A stretch of 19,568 nucleotides of DNA from Gammaproteobacteria bacterium (lineage in GTDB: Bacteria; Pseudomonadota; Gammaproteobacteria; Steroidobacterales; Steroidobacteraceae): positions 1-19,568 of the forward strand of contig DAIDKA010000177.1 in the NCBI GenBank assembly GCA_027451085.1. Direction: 5' to 3'. Below, in pieces: positions 8,428 through 15,341 of this stretch; within the stretch, counting starts at the first letter, position 1, and every line of letters begins with the position of its first letter. The translations under genes and the position numbers were made by a program. The notes below the pieces were generated by a model. It ran no database searches. It worked only from the letters and a program-made list of their open reading frames with translations, and was not told the DNA's origin.

Positions 8428-8546
8428 AGAGCTGATGCTGCGCTTACCTGCAGCGGCTCGGCCCGGCGTCAGCGCCCCCTCCCACCTGGTCCGCCCTGAA
8501 GGAACTGGTGGCCACGCACCGGGAGCGTATCCCGTTCGAGATTTCG
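8417..8546 (+). pseudogene. Relic 5' end of an arylamine N-acetyltransferase gene (frameshift, 3' part lost)
   Basis: The 138-nt gap between the Mo-subunit and the ligase is not simple spacer. From an ATG at 8417 one frame reads MRHEELMLR. Skipping one base (T at 8444), the next frame reads on as YLQRLG, then PTWSALKELVATHRERIPFE. The pattern Y..R(L/I)G, PT..AL..L...H...IPFE is the N-terminus of arylamine N-acetyltransferases (compare Salmonella and mycobacterial NAT, recalled from memory). The match ends at PFE, where intact NATs continue NLD; the catalytic Cys-His-Asp regions are missing. The remaining bases now supply the ribosome site of the ligase gene. A one-base insertion plus a large 3' deletion explains what is seen. 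An unrelated intact 51-codon frame (8417-8572) is the less likely reading. Confidence 0.6.
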
Positions 8547-8565
8547 GGATCCTCAAGGAGTCGCC

Positions 8566-10086
8566 ATGCTGATGCATCACACCCTCTACGACGGCGCGCA
8601 GCGCACGCCGGACAGACTTGCCCTGCATTGGGTGGATCGCGACGTCGGCCTCACCTATGCCCAAGCGGTCGCGCGCATGGAGGACATGGCCGGCGCCCTC
8701 GCTTCGCTCGGCGTCGGCAAGGGCGAGCGGGTGACCGTCTTTGCCCACAACGGCATGGATTACCTGCTGACGCTGTTCGGCACCTGGCGCATCGGCGCGA
8801 TCGCCTCGCTCGTGAACGTGCAGTTCGCCGCTGAGCTGGACTATTACTTCGCGGACCACACGCCCTCGGTGGTGGTGTACACCCATGACATGGCCGAGCC
8901 GGTCCGACGCGCGGCGCAGGCGGTGGGGTGCGTGCGGCACCTCATCTGCATGGATGGCCCGCAGCAGGGTGCGCTGTCGCTGCCGGAGCTGCTGCAGGCG
9001 AACCTGCGGCCGCCAGCCGATCCGGCCGACGACGGGGCGATTGCCCATCTGGCCTATACCTCCGGGACCACGGGCAAGCCCAAGGGCGCCTGCCTGGCAC
9101 ATGAGCCGACCATGCGCGCCGTGCGCTGCATCGCTGAGCGGCTGCGCGTGACCGCGCACGATGAGTCCTTCGGGCCCACGGCACTGTCGAGCTCCTATCA
9201 GCTGGTCGCCAATCTGCTGCCGCCCTTGAGTCGCGGTGCCAGCGTGCACGTCATGGGCAAGTGGACCCCCGTGAGTGGCTGGGCGGCGATGGATCGCGTC
9301 GGCGCGAGTGTTCTGGTGGCCAATCCAACGGTGCTCGCCGAGGTGCTCGCCGAGAGCCGGCAGCACGGACGGGTGCCTGGAAGGCTCCGGGCGGGCCTCT
9401 CCGGAGGCGGACCAGTCCCCCCACTGCTCAAGAAGGCCTGGCGCGATGAACTGCGGCTGCCGCTGGTGGAGAGCTTCGGGCAGAGCGAACTCGGTGGCTT
9501 CATGGCGCTGGGCTTTCCCGAGCTCATCGCCGATGACTCGAGCCTCGGTCGGGTAGGGCCGGCACTGCCGGACAAGGAGGTGCGCATCGTCAATGCCGCA
9601 CGGGTGCCGCTGCCGCCCGGACGGATCGGCGAGATCGAGCTGCGCGGGGGCTTCATGGTCGGCTACTGGGGCAAACCTGAGAAGACCGCCGAAGCCATCG
9701 GCACCGGCTGGCTGCGGACCGGGGATCTGGGGCTGATCGACACCGAGGGCTTCATCACCATGCGCGGGCGGCGCTCGGAGCTGATCGAGTCCGGGGGAGT
9801 ACTGTGGTTCCCGCGAGACGTGGAGGAAGCCTTCTGCACCATCGAGGGCGTCACGCAGGCCGCTGTTGTGGCTGTGAGCGACCGGCAGCTCGGCCAGCGG
9901 CCGCATGCCTTTATCACCCTGCGACCCGACTGCCGCCTGGGTCCCGCTGCGTTGAAGGCCGCCATCGTGGGGAAGGTGAGCTACGATGTGTCAGCGCTCG
10001 AGGTCCAGGTGCTGAGCGAGCTGCCCATGACGCCCACCGGCAAGATCGCCAAGGCGCAACTCGCCTCGCGCCTGAGTGCCGCATGA
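8566..10086 (+). CDS. AMP-forming acyl-CoA synthetase (ANL superfamily)
   Basis: A 506-residue acid-CoA ligase that adenylates a carboxylic acid and transfers it to CoA. The phosphate loop YTSGTTGKPKG lies at about 164-174, the adenine/acid region ESFGQSELGG at 302-311, TGDLG with Asp387, the hinge region RGRRSELIESGG around 400-411, and the catalytic Lys493 in MTPTGKIAKAQL. Length is normal for a short- to medium-chain or aryl/dicarboxylate ligase. Start: AAGGAG at 8555-8560 is 5 nt before the ATG. Its end overlaps the creatininase gene by ATGA. In this operon it most likely activates the acid released after ring opening. If the pathway were the oxidative pyrimidine route the acid would be malonate, but no residue pattern here proves malonate specificity. 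Confidence 0.9.
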   Translation: MLMHHTLYDGAQRTPDRLALHWVDRDVGLTYAQAVARMEDMAGALASLGVGKGERVTVFAHNGMDYLLTLFGTWRIGAIASLVNVQFAAELDYYFADHTPSVVVYTHDMAEPVRRAAQAVGCVRHLICMDGPQQGALSLPELLQANLRPPADPADDGAIAHLAYTSGTTGKPKGACLAHEPTMRAVRCIAERLRVTAHDESFGPTALSSSYQLVANLLPPLSRGASVHVMGKWTPVSGWAAMDRVGASVLVANPTVLAEVLAESRQHGRVPGRLRAGLSGGGPVPPLLKKAWRDELRLPLVESFGQSELGGFMALGFPELIADDSSLGRVGPALPDKEVRIVNAARVPLPPGRIGEIELRGGFMVGYWGKPEKTAEAIGTGWLRTGDLGLIDTEGFITMRGRRSELIESGGVLWFPRDVEEAFCTIEGVTQAAVVAVSDRQLGQRPHAFITLRPDCRLGPAALKAAIVGKVSYDVSALEVQVLSELPMTPTGKIAKAQLASRLSAA

Positions 10087-10910
10087 CCGCGCGCGACTGG
10101 TGGGATCTGACGACGGAAGAGTTTGCGCGCCTGGATCCTGCGCGGACCGTCGCGCTGCTGCCCGTGTGCGCGGTGGAGCAGCATGGACCGCACCTGCCGG
10201 TGCGGGTGGACGCGGCGATCAACGCCGGTATCCTGCGGCGCGCGCGGGACCTGGTACCCGAGGAGGTCTCGTTGCTGGTGCTGCCGGCCCAGAATGTCGG
10301 CAAGTCCAACGAGCATCTCGCCTTTGCCGGCACGCTCAGCATCCACTACGAGACCCTCGGCAGGCTCTGGTTTGATCTCGCCGAAAGCGTTCAGCGGGCA
10401 GGCTGCAACAAGATCCTGTTCTTCAATTCCCATGGTGGCCAGCCGCAGCTGCTGGATATCGTCTGCCGTGAGCTGCGAGTGCGCCTGGGCCTGCTGGCGG
10501 TGAACTGTGCGTGGTTCAACGTGACGCCGATGGCGGATCTGTTTGATCCGCAGGAACTGCGTTACGGCATCCACGGCGGCGCGGTCGAGACCAGCATCAT
10601 GCTGCACCTGCATCCACAGCTGGTGCGCATGGACCTGGCCCGTAACTGCTCCTCCCGCGCCGAGTCGATCGAGGCCCGCACGGCGGTGCTGCGCGTGGAA
10701 GGCGCGACCAGCATCGGCTGGCAGACCCAGGACCTCAATCCCTCCGGCACCTGCGGTGATGCGCGGCGTGCCACGGCAGCCTTGGGCAGGGAACTGGTGG
10801 AACGGGCAGCGCGGGCGCTCGCGGATCTCATCGTGGATGTGAGCCACCACGACTGGACGCCTGAACCGCAAGAGCCGATCAGTCCGGCTGCGGCACGCTG
10901 GCACCGCTGA
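10083..10910 (+). CDS. Creatininase-family metal-dependent amidohydrolase
   Basis: A 275-residue member of the creatininase/creatinine amidohydrolase family, whose members hydrolyse cyclic or formyl amides with a two-metal site (creatinine, FAPy nucleotide in archaeal ArfB; MftE is a peptidase relative). Expected ligands are all visible: Glu32 and His34 in VEQHGPHLP, Asp43, His117 in NSHGGQ, and Glu169 in HGGAVETS. The usual GVIGDP-like segment near the end is SGTCGDARRAT (221-231). The ATG overlaps the ligase stop (ATGA), so it is translationally coupled. Being last in an operon with a deaminase and a ring hydroxylase, it is a good candidate for opening the oxidised ring. Its last 32 nt overlap, tail to tail, the permease gene on the other strand. 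Family is sure, substrate is inferred. Confidence 0.88.
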   Translation: MTARDWWDLTTEEFARLDPARTVALLPVCAVEQHGPHLPVRVDAAINAGILRRARDLVPEEVSLLVLPAQNVGKSNEHLAFAGTLSIHYETLGRLWFDLAESVQRAGCNKILFFNSHGGQPQLLDIVCRELRVRLGLLAVNCAWFNVTPMADLFDPQELRYGIHGGAVETSIMLHLHPQLVRMDLARNCSSRAESIEARTAVLRVEGATSIGWQTQDLNPSGTCGDARRATAALGRELVERAARALADLIVDVSHHDWTPEPQEPISPAAARWHR

Positions 10911-12330
10911 GGGCGGTGGCCTTCTTCAGGGGCAGTCTGGCGAGTGCCAGGTAGGCGAGTACCGCGACCGGAAAGCCAAGCAGCCAGCTCAAGTCCGCCC
11001 CCCCCAGCCAGCGGGCCAGGGGGCCGCTGTACAGCGGCGAGCGCATGGTCAGCGCGCACGCCAGCATGCCCAGCAGCAGGGCGGTGCAGCCGGCGAGGTT
11101 GAACCCGCGCCAGCCCCAGTAGCGTGAGGCGGCGCCGCGGGCATGGATGGCCGCTGCGTCGAAATGACCGCGACGGAACCAGGCATCGGCGACCCACACC
11201 CCGCCGAAGGGGCCCACCCACATCATCATCAGCGCGATGAAGTCGTTCAGTGCGGTGGTGAAGTCCTGCACGAAGATCACGTACAGGGTGATCAGCGTCG
11301 ACACGATGATGTCCAGAACCGTCGCCGACCAGCGGTGGACCTTGAGCCCCAGCGCCTGCAGCGTCAGTCCCGAGGAGTAATACGTCGGCACGCTGTTGGC
11401 GAGTGAACCGCCGATGACCGAGCAGATGTAGAGGATGAACAGCGGCCCGGGAACCAAGGCCTTGAGGCCGGCCACCGGATCAGACATGTCGCCGAGGGTG
11501 GCGCAGCAGGCGCCCATCACCGTCAGCAGGATCGAGGGCAGGAAGGTGGACTGGAATACGTGCCGGAAGATGGCGGTCCAGGGAGTCTTCGAGGGCAGGT
11601 AGCGCACCCAGTCCGGGCCGTTGAACAGGAAGGAGATGGGGTTGGAGGCGATGATCGAAGTCGCTGCGAGGAACGCGGCCAGCAGCGCCCCGGTGGACAG
11701 CGAGGAATGCGCCACTGCGGCATGCGCCCAGTCGACCTTGGGCAGCGTGAAACCCAGCACCAGTACAAACGCGAGACCGACCGCCACCGCGAAGAAGCGC
11801 TGGAACCAGACCATGGTGGCGTGGCCCAGCACGGCGATACCGCCGCACATCAGCAGCTGCAGGATGACCGCCAGCAGCTTGCCGGCGCTCCCGGGCTCGC
11901 TCCAGCCGAGCACCCGGAACAGCGCCATGACCGCCTCCACGCCGAACACGGTGTTGATCACTTCGAACAGGACCGACGCCACCCAGGACAGGAAGGCGTT
12001 GGCGAGGTTCCCACGCAGGCCGAAGGCGGCGCGCGACAGCGTATTCACCGGCAGCCCCGCGCGCACCGTGGCGATCGAGCCGATGGCAACCAGGGCATAC
12101 AGCAGCGTGCCCACGAGGCAGGCGCCCAAGGCGAGTCGTAGGCTCAATCCAGTGCCGATGGCGAGCGCGCCCAAGGTGAAGGACAGCAGGTTCACGCTGG
12201 TGCCCACCCACAGGTAGTCGACCTGCGGCAGCGTCATGTTACGTTCGGCTTCGGGGATGTGATCGAAGCCGCGCACCTCGACGTGGAACACATCGTTGCC
12301 GTGGGCAATCTCCCTGCCGGCTTCAGGCAC
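10879..12330 (-). CDS. NCS1-family nucleobase permease (purine/cytosine permease type)
   Basis: A 483-residue polytopic inner-membrane protein with about 12 hydrophobic segments. The N-terminal FDHIPEAERNMTLPQVDYLWVG, the central NPISFLFNGPDWVRYLP and NSVPTYYSSGLTLQALGLKV segments are typical of the NCS1 purine-cytosine permease family (CodB, Fcy2, CytX relatives), which take up cytosine, purines, uracil, hydantoins or the thiamin pyrimidine by cation symport. It is the third gene of the minus-strand operon. The start is GTG at 12330, inside the end of the phosphoribosyltransferase gene (8-nt overlap), with a weak ribosome site, so translation is probably coupled. Transport of the substrate handled by the deaminase and hydroxylase encoded on the other strand is the likely job. 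Confidence 0.9.
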   Translation of the reverse strand: MPEAGREIAHGNDVFHVEVRGFDHIPEAERNMTLPQVDYLWVGTSVNLLSFTLGALAIGTGLSLRLALGACLVGTLLYALVAIGSIATVRAGLPVNTLSRAAFGLRGNLANAFLSWVASVLFEVINTVFGVEAVMALFRVLGWSEPGSAGKLLAVILQLLMCGGIAVLGHATMVWFQRFFAVAVGLAFVLVLGFTLPKVDWAHAAVAHSSLSTGALLAAFLAATSIIASNPISFLFNGPDWVRYLPSKTPWTAIFRHVFQSTFLPSILLTVMGACCATLGDMSDPVAGLKALVPGPLFILYICSVIGGSLANSVPTYYSSGLTLQALGLKVHRWSATVLDIIVSTLITLYVIFVQDFTTALNDFIALMMMWVGPFGGVWVADAWFRRGHFDAAAIHARGAASRYWGWRGFNLAGCTALLLGMLACALTMRSPLYSGPLARWLGGADLSWLLGFPVAVLAYLALARLPLKKATALSGASVPQPD

Positions 12331-13033
12331 GGGCGGCCTCCGGGGTGGGATCGGTGGTGGGGTCTGGCATCCAGCCGCGGGGCGTCGCGTAAAACAGCGG
12401 CACGTGCAGCACCGAGCGCACCGGCGGAGGGGTGAGGCGCTCGGCGGCCAGTCGCTGCATCCAGCGGCGCGTCTCCTGCATCGCCGTCACGATGCCTGCC
12501 ACCGCGACGCCGACCCTCGCCATCAGGGCGAGCATGGCGACCATCGTGGTGCCGGAGGAGATGGCGTCCTCGATTAGCACCGCGCGTCTGCCCTCGAGCC
12601 GATCGAGCAGCTGCGGATCGAGGTAGACCTGCTTCGCGGCTCCCGGGGAGGTAATCGACTTGAGACTGATGCCGAGTGCCTCGTCGAACCAGAATTTGCG
12701 CGAGTAGCTCAGTGGCACGTAATGGGGATGGCCGAGCTTGCGGGCCACCGATGCGGCCAGCACCAGCCCCTGGGTGGGCATGCCGATGATGACCTCCGGG
12801 GCGAGGGTTTGGGCGAGCGCTGCCATGGCGGTGCTGAGGCGATCCTCCAGATCGAAGGAGGTTTCGGTGATGCACAGGCTGACGAGGGCCGTGAGCGCAT
12901 CCGGCAGCGCCACCAGCGGCAGCTGCAGCCAGTCACCATCGGGCAGGCGCAAGGTGTAGTGCTCGGCATAGGGCCCGGGTGGTGCGGCAGCCAGCGCGGC
13001 AGCCGGCAGGATGTGGTCGCGATACGGCTTCAT
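12323..13033 (-). CDS. Type I phosphoribosyltransferase
   Basis: A 236-residue enzyme predicted to join a nucleobase to PRPP, giving a nucleotide. The PRPP-binding motif is clear: LIEDAISSGTT at residues 153-163, preceded by a beta strand (RRAVLI). An upstream IIGMPTQGLVLAASVARKLG segment (82-101) matches the pyrophosphate loop and helix of the adenine/xanthine-type fold, and SYSRKFWFDEALG (109-121) replaces the usual flexible loop. The ATG at 13033 was chosen because it follows the cyclo-ligase stop by only 8 nt and gives the MKPYRDHILP N-terminus; a longer version would overlap the upstream gene by 75 nt. No strong ribosome site is seen, consistent with coupling. It could salvage the imported base or its deaminated product. 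The base specificity is not readable. Confidence 0.85.
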   Translation of the reverse strand: MKPYRDHILPAAALAAAPPGPYAEHYTLRLPDGDWLQLPLVALPDALTALVSLCITETSFDLEDRLSTAMAALAQTLAPEVIIGMPTQGLVLAASVARKLGHPHYVPLSYSRKFWFDEALGISLKSITSPGAAKQVYLDPQLLDRLEGRRAVLIEDAISSGTTMVAMLALMARVGVAVAGIVTAMQETRRWMQRLAAERLTPPPVRSVLHVPLFYATPRGWMPDPTTDPTPEAARA

Positions 13034-13041
13034 GAGGACGA

Positions 13042-13773
13042 TCAGCGCAGTTGCATGCGCTGCAGTTCCTGCAGCGGGGGAGTCGCCTGGAGCTGCTCGG
13101 GCTTGAGCAGCTTCCACTTGATACCCTTGGGCCGGGCGGAGCGCTTGACGTTCAGATAGCGGCTGGGGGTGGCGATGGCATCCACCAGGATGTCGGTTTC
13201 GCTCGGAAACAGCTTCTCCTCCACCACCTGCACGTCATGCACCACGGCGGCCACCATCGTGTGCTCGCCGGCCACGCCGATGTCGGTGAACATGCCCCAC
13301 TCCAGGTCAAAGAAGCCGTGACCCTTGCCGAAGCGCACGCCGTTGAGCGACACCGCGGAGGCGCCGGTGACCATGAAATCAAAGGGCCCCCGTTCCTTGA
13401 TCTCCGCGAGCGACACCGGTCGGCCGAAGTGTTCCATGCCATCCAGCCACGAGGCGAACAGGTGGTGTTCGCGGGCGATGCGCGCAGGGTCCAGCAGCAC
13501 GAAGCCGCGGTAGATCCCGTAGGTGGAGACCACGACGGTTTTGCCATCATCGAGCATCCGCTGCCGCAGCTGCGCGAGCCCGTTGTCGGGGGTGACGAAC
13601 GCGTAGCGCGCGTCGCGGTAGACTGGCTGAGCAACCAGCTGTTGAATCGCCTGCCCGCTGCCCTGAAAATCAGGTATGACATTGGCGAAGTCGAGATGGA
13701 AGCGGGAGTCGGGTATGGCAACGGGTCGCAGGCGCTCCCAGATCTGCTGGCGAATGACCTTGGCTCTGCTCAT
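13042..13773 (-). CDS. Divergent 5-formyltetrahydrofolate cyclo-ligase-like protein (COG0212 type)
   Basis: A 243-residue protein of the 5-formyl-THF cyclo-ligase fold. The ATP-binding glycine-rich motif is RFGKGHGFFDLEWG (147-160), where true cyclo-ligases have a G(F/Y)GGG(Y/F)YDR-type sequence; the Asp/Tyr-Asp-Arg ending is changed, and the protein is longer than the usual about 180-200 residues. It therefore belongs with the 5-FCL paralogues, for which a cryptic role linked to thiamin metabolism has been proposed, rather than with housekeeping folate enzymes. ACGGAG about 7 nt before the ATG supports the start. It is first in the minus-strand operon with a phosphoribosyltransferase and NCS1 permease, and only 39 nt separate it from the divergent regulator gene. 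Its reaction is unknown; an ATP-dependent ligation or cyclisation on the imported heterocycle is a guess. Confidence 0.8.
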   Translation of the reverse strand: MSRAKVIRQQIWERLRPVAIPDSRFHLDFANVIPDFQGSGQAIQQLVAQPVYRDARYAFVTPDNGLAQLRQRMLDDGKTVVVSTYGIYRGFVLLDPARIAREHHLFASWLDGMEHFGRPVSLAEIKERGPFDFMVTGASAVSLNGVRFGKGHGFFDLEWGMFTDIGVAGEHTMVAAVVHDVQVVEEKLFPSETDILVDAIATPSRYLNVKRSARPKGIKWKLLKPEQLQATPPLQELQRMQLR

Positions 13774-13812
13774 GGCGGACTCCGTGGCGCGGTTCGGACA
13801 TAGTGGATTGTT
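13774..13812. promoter_or_regulatory. Divergent intergenic region between cyclo-ligase-like gene and regulator
   Basis: Only 39 nt separate the two divergent start codons, too little for two full promoters, so promoter elements must reach into the coding sequences. The left part supplies the ribosome site of the minus-strand gene (CTCCGT read as ACGGAG). I see no good palindrome here matching the TGAAAT sites found elsewhere in the window. Confidence 0.4.
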
Positions 13813-14661
13813 ATGGGCACGCTGTTAGCGCTCCGCATCCAGGAAAAATTCGACGACCTCACGCGCAGCGAGCAGAAGCTGGCCACGGTGCTGCTGGATC
13901 ACTCGGATGACATCCTCTCCTTCTCCGCCAAGGAGCTGTCGGTGGCATCGGGCGTGTCGGCCGCGACGGCGGTGCGTTTGTTCAGAAGCCTGGGCTACCG
14001 TGACTTCAACGAAGTGCGTCTGCAGGCGCGTCAGGAGCGCAACTTCGCAACGCCCTCGACGGGCCTGGCCGTGTCGCTGGAGACACCGCCCCAAGGTCAG
14101 GTGACGGCAGCATCGCACCTGCAGGTGGAACTCGCCAACCTCACCCGCACCTTCACAGCGCTGGAGTCCACGGGCCTGCGCCAGGCGGCCGAATCGCTGG
14201 CTGCCGCGCGTCGGGTGTGGATTGCAGGGCTGGGTGCGGATGCGGCAGTTGCGACGCTCGCCTGGAATTTCTTCTCGCAGGCACGGCCTGGCGTGCAGCT
14301 GCTGCCGAAGGATGCGCAGAGCTGGCCAGCGGAACTCGCCTCGATGGGTCCGGGGGATCTGCTGCTCGCCATCGCGCCGCGCCCCTGGTTGAACGCCTTC
14401 AACCCGGTGCTGGAGTTCTGTCAGACCGCGCGCGTGCGCATGGTCGCGATCTGCGATCCGACCAGTCAGGCGCGCATCGAGCGTCACGGCGGTCAGCCGC
14501 TGGTGTGCCACATGACTCAGGTCGCGAGCACCCGCTCTTACACCTCGATGATCAGCATGGTGGCGCTGCTGCACAGGGCAGTGCTCGAGCGTCTGGGCGA
14601 CAGTGCCCGGATGCGTGCCGAGCTGATCGAGGGACTGCGGGAGGAGTTTCTCGAGGATTGA
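13813..14661 (+). CDS. MurR/RpiR-family transcriptional regulator (HTH plus SIS domain)
   Basis: A 282-residue regulator. The N-terminal HTH_6 domain covers about residues 1-77, with the helix-turn-helix near 38-62 (SAKELSVASGVSAATAVRLF). The C-terminal SIS domain spans roughly 115-260 and would normally bind a phosphosugar-like effector, although the phosphate-binding SxS loop is not obvious here (WIAGLGADAAVATLAWNFF). The effector may thus differ, for example a nucleotide made by the neighbouring phosphoribosyltransferase; this is inference. The gene is divergent from the cyclo-ligase/PRT/permease operon and is the only transcription factor in the window, so it is the prime candidate for controlling both operons. 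A weak ribosome site (AGTGG) lies upstream of the ATG. Confidence 0.88.
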   Translation: MGTLLALRIQEKFDDLTRSEQKLATVLLDHSDDILSFSAKELSVASGVSAATAVRLFRSLGYRDFNEVRLQARQERNFATPSTGLAVSLETPPQGQVTAASHLQVELANLTRTFTALESTGLRQAAESLAAARRVWIAGLGADAAVATLAWNFFSQARPGVQLLPKDAQSWPAELASMGPGDLLLAIAPRPWLNAFNPVLEFCQTARVRMVAICDPTSQARIERHGGQPLVCHMTQVASTRSYTSMISMVALLHRAVLERLGDSARMRAELIEGLREEFLED

Positions 14662-15041
14662 AGCGACTGACATTCCGCTCACTGATGAAATGTGAATTTC
14701 AAATGTGTACAGCCTGCAATGAGCATGCCACACCACGAACCTGTTATTTCAAGGACTTACGCTGGGCTCGCCAGGCGCCGCACCCGAAAACAGCCCAGGC
14801 TGGTGCGACCAGACACCACAATGGCGCATCGTGAAGCCACCTCTATTTCGGGCGCGCCCTGTCTTTCGATAGGGTCCCTGTGTCCTGAGTTAGAAGTTCG
14901 CATGCAGAACCGTTTCAGACTTTCGAGGATCTGGTCTGCTGTTTTGGTACACCCGAAGGGACGCGGGGCGCGGTCATGGGTCTGCCGAGGGGTGCCGCCA
15001 GAAATCAAGGACCCGGTCCTGCGGCATGCGCCAACCCGCAA
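14662..15041. other. Non-coding stretch with one palindrome; no gene recognised
   Basis: 380 nt after the regulator. It begins with an AT-rich segment holding the palindrome at 14686-14701. Open frames of up to about 150 codons exist on both strands, but none gives a recognisable protein and they look like GC-rich chance frames. Its right part (about 14970-15041) is continuous with the ATPase relic and may contain its unrecognisable 3' remainder. No tRNA, CRISPR or transposon end was seen. Confidence 0.55.
14686..14701. promoter_or_regulatory. Palindrome TGAAAT/ATTTCA after regulator gene, putative operator
   Basis: TGAAAT (14686-14691), 4 nt, ATTTCA (14696-14701): perfect inverted 6-mers, 25 nt after the regulator stop. 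The flanking AATTTCAAATG resembles GAAATTCAAATG at 1733-1744 in the receptor promoter region. The site could be an operator for the RpiR-type protein or a leftover promoter of lost DNA. No gene starts immediately after it. Confidence 0.3.
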
Positions 15042-15257
15042 GGTCGTGTTGCCCGCGTCCTGCAGCTGCCCAAGCATCTTCGTGTACGACAGGATCTGGC
15101 CGGAATATCGGCGCGCCAGCTCGAACAGGCGGCGCAGCAGTGCCGGCTCGTCGGCGCTGGCGTAGCGCACCGCAATGCCGAGTTCGCCGGTGATCTGCTG
15201 AACGAGAGTCGACTTGCCCACCGGCAGGGGCTGAGCCTGAGTGATGCCGGCCACCAT
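15042..15257 (-). pseudogene. Relic of a DUF4143-family AAA ATPase with internal deletion
   Basis: On the minus strand one frame reads PVGKSTLVQQITGELG (Walker A helix), then YASADEPAL, and passes directly into LRRLFELARRYSGQILSY and KMLGQLQDAGNTT. In intact DUF4143-family ATPases the first part lies near the N-terminus (after GPRQ) and the SGQILS(Y/F).KMLGQLQDAGNTTTLAHYL part about 150 or more residues later. So the Walker B and central region are deleted in frame, the first Walker A residues are altered, and the frame is lost after AGNTT; the DUF4143 C-terminus is gone. This is a clear dead copy and a different subfamily from the intact ATPase at 53-1285. It covers only the recognisable part. 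Confidence 0.75.
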
Positions 15258-15341
15258 GCGACCAACCGCACCCTTGCAGCCCGGCTACCTGCAACCGTCA
15301 AGCTCGACCTGTTCAAATCCCTGTGTCAGGCTACCAGCGCA

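Noticed and set aside
7783..9906. 707-codon open frame on the minus strand
   Set aside because: Lies antisense to two well-supported genes (Mo-subunit and ligase), has no domain and a His/Arg/Gln-rich shadow composition.
14976..15341. Longer N-terminus for the J-domain protein
   Set aside because: The in-frame upstream sequence is antisense to the ATPase relic and shows no protein-like composition; MKQPSLFDDLD is a natural start.
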